Positions 1-11,644 of a stretch of 64,000 nucleotides of DNA are shown here, piece after piece. Made by a program: the position numbers and the translations under genes. A model generated the notes under the pieces. The model searched no databases. It saw only the letters and a program-made list of their open reading frames with translations, and had not been told where the DNA came from. The stretch is from Protopterus annectens (lineage: Eukaryota; Chordata; Ceratodontiformes; Protopteridae). How positions within the stretch are numbered: position 1 is the first letter of the stretch; the number at the start of each line of letters is the position of its first letter. The stretch lies in assembly GCF_019279795.1 (NCBI RefSeq), contig NC_056731.1, forward strand, positions 863,777,571 to 863,841,570. Reading direction: 5' to 3'.

Positions 1-1722
1 CTACAGTGGATTCCTGAACTGCTTGGATGCCTAGACATGCATGCAAGGAACTTCTCTGTATCTATCAATGGTGACATTGTCAGTTAAACTCCACCTGTGG
101 CCCTCTGCTCCTGTGCCAGGTGGGTTGCCTTACTGTGTGCCTATGTGAAGCTGGTGACGCTTCTACAGAACTGCTCATAAGTCTGATATAGGTCGCTGAC
201 ATAGAATTGATCTCTGCTATAGGGCCCAACCAGACACAAATACTGAAGGTCTGGTCATATCTCTCATGCCAGAGGATCTACCAACTGTGCTAACAGATGA
301 CCCATAGCAGAAAGTAATTCTACGCCTGGGAGAATTTACTCTTTTGGTGATGATCACCTCTTGGAATGACAACCTGGAATTTTAAAAAAGTATATATTTA
401 GGCTGGTGGCAGGTCACACACTCTATATCCCTTCTTGGTAATACACAAAGCTGCCCATTGTTGATTAGTCACCTGTTATGTGGCAAAAAATAATGGTGGA
501 CAATCCATGTGCCAAACTGTCACCCATGTGGCGGTGGTATGTATGATGTGTTTCTGGGTGATATATTTACACAGGGCAAAATGATGACCTTACACTGAGC
601 AGGAAACCTTGCAGACACATAGCTGTACGGACAGCTAAGGTGCTCCTTATGTCCATAATTCACAGTGGCAAATATAGTGCCTCTATGTAAATCGTGAAGG
701 GTTAGAATTGTGGTGAAATACACCTAGTTATCCCCAAAACAGTTGATGTGCTACAGGCCAAGCTGAGGATTTAAAATTATTTTTTTCCAACATTCATTTG
801 CACTTAATGCCAATATATTTAGCCAGGATTTCAGTTTTCAGACCCTAAGCAGCAACAATTATTCTCATGGGGGGGGGGGGGGGTTCTGCTACACATTTAT
901 GGATCTTCAGAATTCTAAAGATTGAGAGCATGAATAGATTTATCACAGTGAGAAAATCAGCTGAGAATTTGACTGCCAATGTTCAACATCATTCTTGCCA
1001 GTGACATAGACCATGTTTGTCAAATGTAGAGTGTCCAGCCCCACAGCACAGTCAACTGATATATGTCACAGGAGAGTAGTGTGTGTGCAGCCTAAAAGTA
1101 GGACATGGCCTACAGCAAGGCATTCTGCAGGATGTGAATATAATCCCCTTCTACTATGCACATACATCATCTGTGTGAATATATGTGAAGGTCTTTTCCC
1201 ACTTCCTCGACCAAGAGAAGAAACATACTCCAGACATAAAACATGGTGATACAGATGTAGGAAGAGGATGGCGAAAAGTGCTAAAAAGCCATAGAATAAA
1301 CCTCCTTTTCAGTGATCTTTGAAGTAGGCAAGATAGCTTTGCATGTTGAAAAACTAGGTGGATCAATACCACACTAGCTGACTTACTAATTTTACTGTAT
1401 GCCTGTAAGCAAACTGTTCCCCACATCTACAGTCCATAGGAAGGATTATTGTTAAATGGAGAAAATGAATACAAAGTCCACTCCACGCATGCCTCTCGAC
1501 TGTGTAGGTGGGCACCCACCAGAATCACCCATCAGTTACACAATTATAGCTAATATATTAGTCTTCTCACCAGGCAAGCATGTAGTACTTATAGGACTCC
1601 CACGATATACTACCCACTTGACAGATGTATCCTTCCTCTACAGGACACCATTGCACATACTGTGAGGAATGTAGCATCAAACAGAACACCTTCCAAGATA
1701 TGTGTATCAACATTGAGTGAGT

Positions 1723-1821
<99 letters not shown>

Positions 1822-2583
1822 TGCAGTCAACAATTAGGTCTATATTTTTGACATCATATAAAAGAAGACAAATCATACTGTTTTGTAGGGAAATTGCCAT
1901 ATTATTTTCCTTCCACTTTTCTTGCCATGTCATTAACCCTACCCCTGGTTTACAGCCCCCATCCAGTATGCAACATTATTGCCATTTATACCCATTAGCT
2001 TACCACATCAATAAAGTGCTATAAAGTTCCTCAAATATCACACAAGAAAAGCATATATATGGGAGAAAAGTGAGAATAATAGCAGTGCCATTCACTTACC
2101 TCTCTTTTTTCTTGTATAGCTTGCAGACTTTCAACTTTCCCTTGGGGATATGAGCCCTACAGGCAGCTGTCATGTAATCTTACAAAGTATGATGTGTAGA
2201 GTAATGGCCATGGCTGCTTTTTATCATGCAGTTTCAAGGCTCTTAGTGCAGTACTTTTGCTAATAATACTATTTTGACTGAATGTTCTGGAATCTCATTA
2301 TTATCTATTCTCACAATTTACCTATGCAGCACTAAAAGTCTTGGTCAGCTTCACACAGTGGCATGCGTGCCTCAAAGTACAGTGAGCATGGGTGGGTGGA
2401 TAGATCACCCTGGCTGAGACATGCGTGAAAATATTGTAGGCTTACAGACAGCAAAGCCACTAAAGAGTGTGAATAGAGACTTGTGTAGGCAATGTGATGC
2501 TGGTGTACTCTTTCTATGTCATTGTTCACACCCTAACACCATTTTGACATGCCACATACTTTCACATTACTCAGTGGGGAACC
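1..2583. other. No gene recognised; intergenic or intronic DNA
   Basis: No open frame here resembles a known protein. The short open frames are scattered and mostly run through the (CA)n array. A run of 15 G lies at 869-883. Confidence 0.6.
1726..1819. repeat. (CA)n microsatellite, about 47 units
   Basis: An uninterrupted alternating AC run of 94 bases. The Cys-Val and His-Thr open frames across it are artefacts. Confidence 0.98.
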
Positions 2584-2859
2584 TTGACTGGTCACGCTAA
2601 TGAAGTGTCCAAAGATGCTCATCATATGCCACAAGCAACAGCTCCTCAAACCAGTCCACAAACTCTTCTCATCTTCATTAATATGGACAACCAAAACAGA
2701 AATGCAGGTAACCTCTTCTCAGTCCTCTTCATGGACCTCTGTAAAGTTTTCAGCAGAGTCTCTTTCCCTATCCTCCTGCAAAGACTCACTGATCTCAGTT
2801 TTCCTAGCTCATTTTTGACCTGGCTCCACAGTTCAAGGGGATCTTTAACTTCCTTGTAA
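2584..2859 (+). pseudogene. LINE reverse transcriptase fragment
   Basis: A 91-codon frame contains SVLFMDLCKVFSRVS and then PILLQRL and PSSFLTWLHS. This matches the LINE RT block that normally reads LDLSKAFDRVSHP...LL..L. The catalytic Asp of 'MDL' remains, but the expected AFD is now VFS. Only about 60 codons are recognisable and no flanking RT blocks are visible, so it is a short isolated scrap. The clade is unclear (CR1, L2 or Rex type are possible). It ends just upstream of a (TA)n array. Confidence 0.5.
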
Positions 2860-2904
2860 TGTCATATATTGTTAAGAAAGAACGTTTTATCTTTTATGAA
2901 ATTG

Positions 2905-2906
<2 letters not shown>

Positions 2907-2960
<54 letters not shown>
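2907..2960. repeat. (TA)n microsatellite
   Basis: Uninterrupted AT alternation of about 54 bases, followed by a short ACACAT stretch. Confidence 0.97.
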
Positions 2961-2968
<8 letters not shown>

Positions 2969-3231
2969 TTTTTCACTTACTAGTTTTGCTCAGCTAGGCA
3001 TTGCTCTGACCTGTTTTTAAAATAACCATGGCAAGTTTTGCAATACAGGTCTACAACTGAAAACAAAATCATACAAATATAAGTGGTTTACAGTTTTTAA
3101 AGATAACTGAAGGATGAGATATGCAAGTCAGATTCTGCTTTTCTTCCACTGGATTATCTGTATGTTGTTTTAGTAACACATGATCAAAAAAGAACATTTT
3201 AATCCAAGTACAAACACTACTGCTTGCCATA

Positions 3232-3508
3232 CCTCTCAACCTCTCAGCAAAAGAAAGCTGGACAAAGCTTAATATAATGGGATCAAAGGCCAAAAAAATA
3301 GGAACACATTCAGATATTGGTCTTATAAACTTAGTAAATTGCTAGAATGACAGGATTTGTTTTAGCATGCATTTTCTGAAAAATATGAAGCCTGAAACTC
3401 AAATGCATGTCATTATTTAGTGACTTCAACACACAGTGATTATCCATAAAAAACACAAATTTTATAAACAGCAGACCAAAAATATGAGTCAAAAATCTGG
3501 TTGATAGG
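3232..3508 (+). mobile_element. TA-flanked MITE 'CCTCTCAAC', copy 1
   Basis: The element starts TA|CCTCTCAACCTCT and ends with a decayed inverted copy (GTTGATAGG|TA). The body aligns along its whole length with copies at 10779-11074 (same strand) and 23664-23974 (opposite strand). Shared words include GACAAAGC and CAGGATTTGTTTTA. It has no coding capacity. TA at both borders suggests a Tc1/mariner-like TA duplication, but the superfamily is inferred. Confidence 0.75.
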
Positions 3509-5052
3509 TATGCTGTTTGCTAATATGAAAATATATTGACATATAAAGTCATTTGAATGCAGTATGAATTTTCTTTAGCATAGTATAGTGTTAAATTCTA
3601 TTAAAAAGTATTTTATCTGTTTGAATTTCAAATGTATAAATTTGTCTATACCCCTGGAGGTAAGTTTGCCCCATGCTCAAGATGGTAACTAATGTAATCC
3701 CTTAAAAAGACCTACAGTAGATGCATTATTTTTTATTTTAATCAGGTCTATGTGTTATTGCAAGTCATTCTTATTATTGTATTGTTGTGCATCAGCCTAT
3801 GCTGAAACATCTGTTTATATGAAAATAAAGCCACCTTTATCTTGGCCAAAGGTGCAAAACAAGAAGTATTATAACTACAGTGTTTTCAAACATGAACTTT
3901 GTAAGTGTGTTTCCACAACTGACCTGGGTAATGTTTATTTCACTCTTTTTTTTGTCTGCCCATTGCAATTCACATACCCCAGCAATATAAATATTTTCAC
4001 TATTCAGATCATGCAGATTTGGGGAAAGGACATGTCCTTTCCTGAGGTCTGAAAATCTTGTCTGGCATTTTAGAGCATGAGACTCAATCTCAGGATTGCA
4101 ATTCCATACCCTACATTGCATGACCTTCATTTATTTAAGCAATGTCAATGGCTAAGCAAGCAGGCAGCACCCATATTATTGGGTTCATTTTCCAATACTT
4201 GCACTGCAGTGCTGCATGGGAGTGGGGGTAGGGGGCTGCACACCTAAGATGCCATTCTTCTGATATCTCTGATCCATCTGCTTGAGCTTTGGGTAGTTTA
4301 GATGCATGGAACTTGCTGAAGGATAAACAATGGCTTTTATTAAAATGTCTTATAATACAACATTAAAGTGTATTGGCATACTTCCTATGCATCTTTGTTT
4401 TGCAATTAATTTAATTTCTGGCTATGTTCCTGCTGTTCATGCACAGCCACAAAATGATGTTATGGTAGGTATTATTTCTAATTACCAGAGGCACATTCTG
4501 GGTAATCAAAAACAAGATAAGTATCTAGAAGAGCAGCTATTTATTTACATTCTAGTTTCACTATTGAATCATCACTTACTGATGTAGGGCATTCCACCTA
4601 TGAGATATAGCTGACCAGCTTGTCTAACTAGACTATACAACTCACCTGTTGTCGCAACTAGCATAAGTAGTGAGGTCTTTCAAGATGTCATTACAGGAGT
4701 TTTCAGCTTCAAGAATACTTTCATGGGGTGGTGCTTATCAACAAAATTAATTGCAAAACTAATATTCTCATTGCATCAAAAACTGTATAATTTGATATAA
4801 TATTTAGTAGGAAGGTTATAACCATGTCTAAGAGTTTATTTACACTTGATATGAAAAGTGCAGCAACACACTTAAAAACAAATGACCAGTCTCCATAGGT
4901 ATGGAACAGCTAGTATCATACAGAACTAATTGTATATTCACATCTGGTATTAGTGTGGATGATTTTCTGTCTAGAAGGAACTAGTCTACTCTTTTCACTA
5001 CAGGGAAAATGTGGCAAAGGTTCTCAATGGCTCTCTATCCATGCTTAGTGTT

Positions 5053-5087
5053 AATACATGAAGCTATGAACCTATGAACCTGTTATC
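5053..5087 (+). repeat. (ATGAACCT)n 3' tail of a LINE or SINE relic
   Basis: Two to three repeats of CTATGAACC occur here. The same tail ends the LINE at 29731 and the SINE at 30596, so this is probably the 3' end of a decayed copy. The upstream body is not recognisable. Confidence 0.5.
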
Positions 5088-5768
5088 CTGAGTGGAAACA
5101 AATGGCAAGCTTACAGTGCTTGTCCTTTAATTTTGATGACTCATTCAAATGGCATTCACATAGCTTACTTTAAGAGAGAACTGGTACAGTGTAACTGAAT
5201 GTAGCTCAGCTGCATGCCCTTGGCACTGTTGAGCAGAATTTGAAGTCATTGATTACCTCTGTGGCCATTACTGATAATACTGAATTAATGCAACGTTTAA
5301 ACTATGGTGTGCTTTATTTCAGACTACCATAATCAATATGTTGCACTGTGTGAGGAAAGCTGTCATCTCAAAAGTATAGCAAATGTTTCCACATTACAAT
5401 GAATAAAAATTGTTCAGGATTCTATCTTTTACTTTCAAAGCGGTCTTTCCATAAAGGTGATATAAGGCTTATCATTTCTAGTACCAATAGTAATATAAAA
5501 CTGGATTAATATTGTAAAATATGTTTTATTTATTTCTTGTATCCCTGCAACTTTATAATCCAAAGGATTAGCAATACAATTATAAAACTCACAAAATGGT
5601 ACTCTTAACTGAGAGACTACCATATGCAAATTGCAAACTGATTGGCAATCTTGGTGACAGGGGACCTCCGCATGCACACTCACTTTCTTAACATTAATTC
5701 ATTAATGCTTCCATTCCTTATCAGATGTATTCATCCATACATCCTTAACCCCTTTTCCCATTTTGCAC

Positions 5769-5770
5769 AT

Positions 5771-5831
<61 letters not shown>
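5769..5831. repeat. (GATA)n microsatellite
   Basis: About 15 uninterrupted units of ATAG. Confidence 0.97.
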
Positions 5832-6234
5832 GACATAGGGATAAAAATTCAACAATTCTACACTTTCTTATTCCAGTGCCTTCTGCCACCTACCTGTATA
5901 ACTATTTACATTCATAAGAATATATATTACTATATTATAATATATACACTACAGTCATACCCCTTCTTCAGGTTTCAAAATCTTTTTTTATTTAATGTAG
6001 TTCACCCATTTTACTGTTTCCCCATAAAAGTCCTAACCATCTCACCATTGTGTAACTTTTCAGGATTTGCCTAAGAGTGGTGAAGCCATACATAATTACT
6101 TTTCTTTTTTATTGGGGTAAATCTCACCACTCTTGAGATTTTTTACCCCATGCTGGTGTGATGACACCCCTGAATATATCTGTGACTGGACCCCTCCCTG
6201 TAACCTCAGGATTTCCTTGTATGCTTTGTTTAGT

Positions 6235-6235
6235 G

Positions 6236-6318
<83 letters not shown>

Positions 6319-6356
6319 TGTGCATGTGCGTGCGTGTGTGCGTGTGTCTGTCTGTT
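6235..6356. repeat. (TG)n microsatellite with variant 3' end
   Basis: Pure TG for about 80 bases, then interrupted by TC, CA and CG steps (TGCATGTGCG), a typical ageing microsatellite edge. Confidence 0.97.
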
Positions 6357-6607
6357 TAATTTTATTTATATTTTATTTTCCAGCTCCTTGCTCCTAGCTT
6401 TTTACTAGGCTTCTTGATCTCTGCTGCCTCTCAAAGGTGTTGTGACTTTGTGAGGTATTGCCAGCTATACCAGGAGAAGTGGGATAGTGTATGTGTAACA
6501 TATGCCAGCATAGTTAGCTGGAGTTTTGTAAATAATCTCATGTCATTTGACTGTCACATTGGTTTGTACAGATGATTGTATTAAAATGTATTTGTAAAAG
6601 GTGCATA

Positions 6608-7140
6608 TGTTAAAAATGCTGCAACGGAATCTTAACAGTGTCCTGAATGTTTATTGTGCCAGAGTCAGGTGACTAGATGTGATGTCATTCTATACGCAGC
6701 TAAAGGACAGAACTCTGGCAGCAGCAGTTTGTTGCTTGTTTCTGTTTTTCATTGGAACCTGATATAAAAGATCTATGTCAGTTAATGCAGCAGTAGCTCA
6801 GTTGTTAGTTGTACACTTGTCAGTGTGTAGTATCTCATTTTGCCTTGAGGAAGTGAGCATCTCAGTGGTACATCTTGCCTTGCAATACTAAGTGAGTTAA
6901 CTAGGAACAGTTTCTATTTAGTTCAGTTAGGAATAATATAGTGAGATTACTTTAGTTTTATTTTTTTCTGCATCTGTGAGATTCTTTCTAATTGTGTAAT
7001 TTTTATATTTCCTGCGATTGAAACTCTGTTTCTTATTGTAACTAAGTATGAAATATTCTCCTGTTTTCTATTTTACTATCCATTATTAAATATTTTATAC
7101 CTTTTTATTGTGCCTGGTATTTAAGTGAATACTTTCAACA
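6608..7140 (+). repeat. Possible 5' LTR of the Gmr1-like element
   Basis: The stretch begins TGTTAAAA and ends TTTCAACA, the TG...CA form of a Gypsy LTR. It contains a TATA-like GATATAAAAG near 6760 and lies just upstream of the gag relic. No second copy is present for comparison and no clear primer binding site follows, so the boundaries are guesses. Confidence 0.3.
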
Positions 7141-7235
7141 TCTTGAGAGTACTTGTGCTTATTTTAGTGGCACTGTAGCCAATCCTGTAAGCCTCACTGC
7201 TTCAGTCACACTCTAGCATTTATATCAGTATTAAT

Positions 7236-8775
7236 TTGACACAGTATAATTGGTTACACTTTGTAAGAGCCTTAGAGTATTTGACTGGTGGCAGTAATCT
7301 ACTTTGTAGTCTGGACAGAGGGGACACAACTAATGAATCTGTGTCAGCCTTTTCCAGATATGCTAAAGGACTGGTGCATGCCCACCTGTCTAAAGAGGAT
7401 ATGATTTCAGCCTTAATCCCAGCTGCAGCATGGTCCAGAAATGAGGGAGATAGCCAGTTCAGTGATGGGTATGTGAAGCCTTTGGAAACAGGACAGTTCA
7501 CCTTTTCCTTAGAGGACTTAAAAATCTGTCTAAAGTTAAAGAGACTTGAACTGGAAGCCAAAAGTTTGTAGACCAAAGAGAGATTGTATCTGGAAGCCAA
7601 ACATTTAGTGATCGAAGAAAAAGAGAGACTGTGGCATTTGGAGGCTGAAGAAAAGGAGAAGCAGTGTTAACATGAGGCCAAAGAAAAGGAGCATCAGAAT
7701 CTGAACTATGACATTTGGAGACTGAAGAGAGACGGCGGCATTTGGAGACTGAAGAGAGATTGTGACATTTGGAGACCGAAAAGTAACTGCAGCATTTAGA
7801 GGGTAAAGAAAAGGAGAAGCAGTTTCTTCAAGAAAAGGAAATGCTGACTCTTCAACAGGATCATGGAAGTAATGGGGAAGGGAGTAACTAAATCCAGAAC
7901 CAATAAAGGTCAGAAAATTTCTTTCACAATTTAAAGATGATACTGATTTTGATAGTTTTATTGATATATTTGAAAGGCTATGTAAACAGTATAATATTGA
8001 CTAAGAGCTCTGGGTACAGTTCCTGACCCTCTTAGTCCATGGTAAAGCTGTAAATGCTGTTTCTAAATTGTCTGATACTGACTGTTTAAATTCCAAAAAA
8101 GTAAAACAATGTTTGCTAGACTGTTAACACCTACAGAAAAAAATGTTTTGTGGGCATAGATTGAAGGCAGATAAAAGTCTATGTGATTATATTGCTGAGT
8201 TAAGCACTTACTTTCCATAGGTTGGTGAGTGGGTGTCAAGTCACCACTTTTGAAAGGATGGAAGACCTTTTGATGAGGGAACAAGCCCTTAGCACTTTGC
8301 CTGAGGACATGAGAATCTGGTTGACAGACCAAGAATGTAACTCTGTAGATGAGATGGGGAGAAAAGGGGATCTCTACTTATCAAACATCACTACACATGA
8401 AGGGGATACCCAGTGCTGCACAAGGATATGAGGGAACCCATGGTGGGCAGCCTAAATCACCCCAACAGAGTCTACCAGTAACACGGGAAGTCACTAGCTC
8501 AGGTACACAGCCAGGATCAATGGTTAAATGTTTTAAATGCAACCAGAGGGGCCATGAAGCATAGAAATGTCCACTGAAGCAAGGTGGGGAACCAAAGGTG
8601 AGGGACCCAGTAAGTGGGAATAACAGTATGGCAGTGGTAATAAGCTGTGTGGAGACAAGGGTGCGAAACTATCACTGGAGTTTGTATCCTAGCTTAATGG
8701 ATGGAAGACAGGCCACTGTGAAGAGAGACACAGTCTCTGACATAACCATTGTGAAGCCTGCAGTGACACTGTGGC
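7236..8775 (+). pseudogene. Gmr1-like Ty3/Gypsy gag with protease start, decayed
   Basis: Gag builds the retroelement particle. The N-terminal part (7236-7571) is open and reads ...SAFSRYAKGLVHAHLSKEDM, a Gmr1-type gag start. It runs into Glu/Lys/Arg-rich charged repeats with stops. About 7905-8220 encodes a capsid domain (DFDSFIDIFERLCKQYNI, then a tract with WVQFLTLLVHGKAVNA) in several frames. From 8222 VTTFERMEDLLMREQALS and LPEDMRIWLTDQ resemble the SCAN domain, which is thought to derive from this gag type. A CCHC zinc knuckle starts CFKCNQRGHEA near 8530, and its last Cys follows a stop. Near 8730 RDTVSDITIVKP is the protease active site with DTG changed to DTV. Many stops and shifts make it dead. 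Confidence 0.75.
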
Positions 8776-8949
8776 CACTCTGATAAGTGTTACTGCTTCG
8801 GTCACACTTTACCATTTATATCAGTATTAATTTGGCACAGTATAATTGGTTACCCTTTGTAAGAGCCTTAGAGTATTTGACTGGTGGCAGCAATCTACCA
8901 TGTAGTCTGGACAGACGGGTCACAGCTGGTGAATCCCTTTCAGCCTTTC

Positions 8950-8950
<1 letters not shown>
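8761..8950 (+). repeat. Partial duplicate of the gag 5' region
   Basis: About 185 bases match 7166-7350 at high identity (GGTTAC...TTTGTAAGAGCCTTAG and onward). The copy starts directly after the protease motif of the first copy and runs into a (GT)n array. Confidence 0.85.

Positions 8951-8951
<1 letters not shown>

Positions 8952-9016
<65 letters not shown>
8952..9016. repeat. (GT)n microsatellite
   Basis: Alternating GT of about 64 bases placed exactly where the second gag copy stops matching the first. Confidence 0.97.
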
Positions 9017-9020
<4 letters not shown>

Positions 9021-9925
9021 AAAAATCAGACATTCAGGTGTATGTGTCAGATACTTGGAACTGGGACACAGTGCTCCAAGGTGGGTCTTGTCTGAGATCT
9101 GGAGAGACAGAGAGTCCAGTCCCAGGTCTGCAGCATGTTCCCTGTTTGCTCTTGGGGGAAATTGTGCTTGATGCATAGAGCTGCATTTGAGATACTGTGT
9201 AAATCCATTCCTGTTTTTTGTGACTGCCTCTCACTGGTGTCAGTGGTGAGGATTGTGTCTCCTTGATTACTGGCCTAAGGTAAGGCGGGGCCATCATAGC
9301 TGTGCCTTTTTTTTTTTTTTGGAGTACAGCAGTCTGCTGCTGACTTTCATTATTTGTGATACTGAATGCGTTAATTGCAGATTCCCTCCTCACTTCTGAT
9401 GGCAGGGGTTTGCACACTCTAGAATTTCTTTCTATTTCCCTTACTCGCCAATGAAACCTGTGGGAAAGCCTGAGTGAAACACAACTCAGCACATACATAT
9501 ATTATTAGGTTTTAGAACTAACACCCTACAAACCGTCCAGCTAAATGCATAATTCAAATACTTACCTCAGGCACAGACAAGAAAAAGCAGGCCAGACAAG
9601 CCTTCCCATGCCTCATGAAACACTATTAATGACACCAGAGATGTGAAGATGTGATTTACCAGAAGGCTATACACCTAGAGAGCACACACATGCATATCTC
9701 CAGGGATGGCCAACTCTATAATTTTCCTGATTCAGCTAAGCTGAGCCCACCATCCATCTGATCTGCAGATTCCCCTGCTGACTCTCAAGGGAGGAAAGGC
9801 AAGAAATGGCCTATATGCAGCCATCTCATGCTGCGTTGCTGAACCTTTGTGAATTGCCAGATGCTGTCCTGAAGGTCTCAGCTGCGAAAAACACTGACCC
9901 TAGTGGCACTTGGTCTTTTCTCATT
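9017..9925. other. Unidentified sequence interrupting the second gag copy
   Basis: This 0.9 kb lies between two pieces of the second gag copy and matches neither. A minus-strand open frame of 154 codons (9034-9498) is present but resembles nothing I know. An 11-17 nt T run near 9308 marks a possible minus-strand poly(A). Confidence 0.4.
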
Positions 9926-10030
9926 TCAGCCTAGCACTTTGCCTGAGGACATAAAAATCTGGTCGGCAGACCAAGAATCTAACTCTGTAGATGAGATGGG
10001 GAGAAATGGGGATTTCTACTTAGCAAACTA
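9926..10030 (+). pseudogene. SCAN-like gag fragment, second copy
   Basis: STLPEDIKIWSADQ and SNSVDEMGRNGDFYLAN repeat the SCAN-like part of the gag at 8290-8385 with a few changes. It is the 3' remnant of the second gag copy that starts at 8761. Nothing downstream to about 10130 is recognisable. Confidence 0.75.
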
Positions 10031-10130
10031 CCCCAGCCCCTTTCATCTTTGTGACCTATCCCTACCTGTACCTCACCCCATCCCCCCATCTCCCCAGACT
10101 CTGCCCAGAGCTATTCCAGCTCAGACAAAC

Positions 10131-10778
10131 TAAGCCTAGCTGCTAGTTAATAGACAGTTTGTATATCTTAGCTGACAAATTTATTACAAAGTTTTACTCT
10201 ACCAATACTTATAGCTATTCCATATATTCCACAGTCCCAGCACTCTCCAAAGCTAAGAACAGCTAATCTGTGGGCCCTGATGACCCACAAAGTTGCATGA
10301 TTATCGCTATCAAATATGGCTTATCTGACCCTCACTTAACCTCTTTAATGTAGTCTTTCAACTGGCTATGTTGCCTATTTGACATCTATTTCTCAGACTT
10401 TCAAGCCGACTCGCCTAGCCTATGGTTATCTAAGTTTGCAAATTAATGTAAATTAGGTGTTGTTATTCGATCTTCCACTGACTCACAATTGCTTTAATGT
10501 GTGTTAACAATTTGTGCAAGAACAGCATTCTCAAATTAAATGTAAAAAAATGTAGTATAGTTCATATTGGTAAACAAAACATTTTCCCATACCACCTCCA
10601 ATCAGACATTATCCTAAGGGAGCTAATCCCTTATCTTTTGACTATTACATATCTGCAGTAGTTCAGATAGCCTTCTGTCTGTCTCATATAATTTCCAAAG
10701 GTCTCTCCTGTAGAACCAAAGAAGTCTTAATTCTTCTTTAATTATATCTCATCAGGTCCATTAATGAGAACAATCATA
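10131..10778. other. No gene recognised
   Basis: AT-rich sequence without long open frames or recognisable repeats. Confidence 0.5.
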
Positions 10779-11074
10779 CCTCTGAACTTCTTAGTGCAAG
10801 AATGTTACACAAAGCCACAAATAATGGGGAATAAAGGCTGAAAGTCAGAGACAGATTTTAAATGCTGCTCTTATTAACTTTGAAAGCTGACAGAATAACA
10901 GGTTAGCTGTAGCATGCATTTTTGGAAGGATATAAAGTCTGCAAAGCAAATGTTTGACATTATTTAGTAATTGCAATCCTCAATGACTTCTGAGAAAAAT
11001 AAAAAATATGAGGAACAAAGCAAAAATATTAAGCAAAAACTGAACTTTCTGTGAAGTTATAGGCAATTGGGAGG
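10779..11074 (+). mobile_element. TA-flanked MITE 'CCTCTCAAC', copy 2
   Basis: Starts TA|CCTCTGAACTTCTTAG and ends GGGAGG|TA. Colinear with copies 1 and 3. The terminal repeats carry several substitutions. Non-coding. Confidence 0.75.
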
Positions 11075-11241
11075 TATGAATATAATACCCCTTTTGGAAT
11101 TTTTTATCTAAACATAATAGCTTGAATGGCCTCAGAGATTTCTAACTAAAAGATCAGTGTGGCCTCAAAAATCTTAAGTTATCAGGACAAACTTGTGCTG
11201 TACCCTCTCTGTACTCTTATAGGCTCTTTGTAGAGATCTGT

Positions 11242-11255
11242 ATTTAGCCATTTGA
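11242..11255. repeat. Left target site duplication of PLE insertion F
   Basis: ATTTAGCCATTTGA occurs here and again, in the same orientation, at 17317-17330, directly abutting both ends of the PLE composite. Confidence 0.9.
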
Positions 11256-11515
11256 TCATGGAAAGCAGGCTAGCAAGTACGGTGAGTGCACAGGCCAAGC
11301 AAACTGTAGTAAGACAAAAAAAGAAGCCAGCACCTTGGGAGCATGAATGTTTATCTGAAAGACCAGACCGGTTTCAGCATAGTGCTTTCATCAGTGGTAC
11401 ATAAAATAAAGCAGTATGAAGACTACAATATATACCCTGTCTAATTGAAATCAAATGGCATCATTTCCTGACTAATGATTATTCAGTCTGATACTGAGCA
11501 ATGAAAATAAAATAA
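11256..11515 (-). repeat. 3' pseudo-LTR of PLE F
   Basis: Matches 16536-16867 (same orientation) and 17100-17316 (inverted). It contains the hammerhead-like motif at 11361-11400 and ends in an AAATAAA-type tract at its upstream edge. Confidence 0.85.
11361..11400 (-). ncRNA. Hammerhead-ribozyme-like motif, PLE F 3' pseudo-LTR
   Basis: On the minus strand: helix I strand ACCA, core CUGAUGA, a small stem-loop (AGC-ACUAU-GCU), core GAAA, a CCGG mini-loop, UC, then UGGU, which pairs with ACCA. Predicted cleavage follows UC. Helix III is only one or two pairs (A...U closing CCGG), as reported for minimal hammerheads in PLEs. An extra A after CUGAUGA is non-standard. Activity is inferred. Confidence 0.65.
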
Positions 11516-11644
11516 AATAAACATGATTTAAAGTTTAAACAAAAAAATTTTTTCTTTTATTCATTAGTTAAACTAGACCTGTAAAATTGTCTATTCATTA
11601 GATGTATCAAGAGCCATGAAAAGAAAGGAAATATTGACAAGACC

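Larger units (their letters stand above)
3509..6607. other. No gene recognised; microsatellites and one LINE/SINE tail
   Basis: I see no protein similarity in this 3.1 kb. It holds a LINE-type 3' tail at 5053-5087, a (GATA)n array at 5769-5831 and a (TG)n array at 6235-6356. Confidence 0.55.

Noticed and set aside
1567..2024. Long Cys-Val and His-Thr open frames across 1726-1819
   Set aside because: Pure translation of a (CA)n microsatellite; the same applies to frames at 6133-6408, 8787-9178, 48731-49055 and 53007-53402.
5769..5831. (GATA)n as a regulatory or sex-linked repeat
   Set aside because: No evidence beyond a common microsatellite.
9034..9498. 154-codon minus-strand open frame
   Set aside because: No recognisable domain, overlaps a T-run translated as poly-Lys, and lies within an unidentified insert; not called as a gene.
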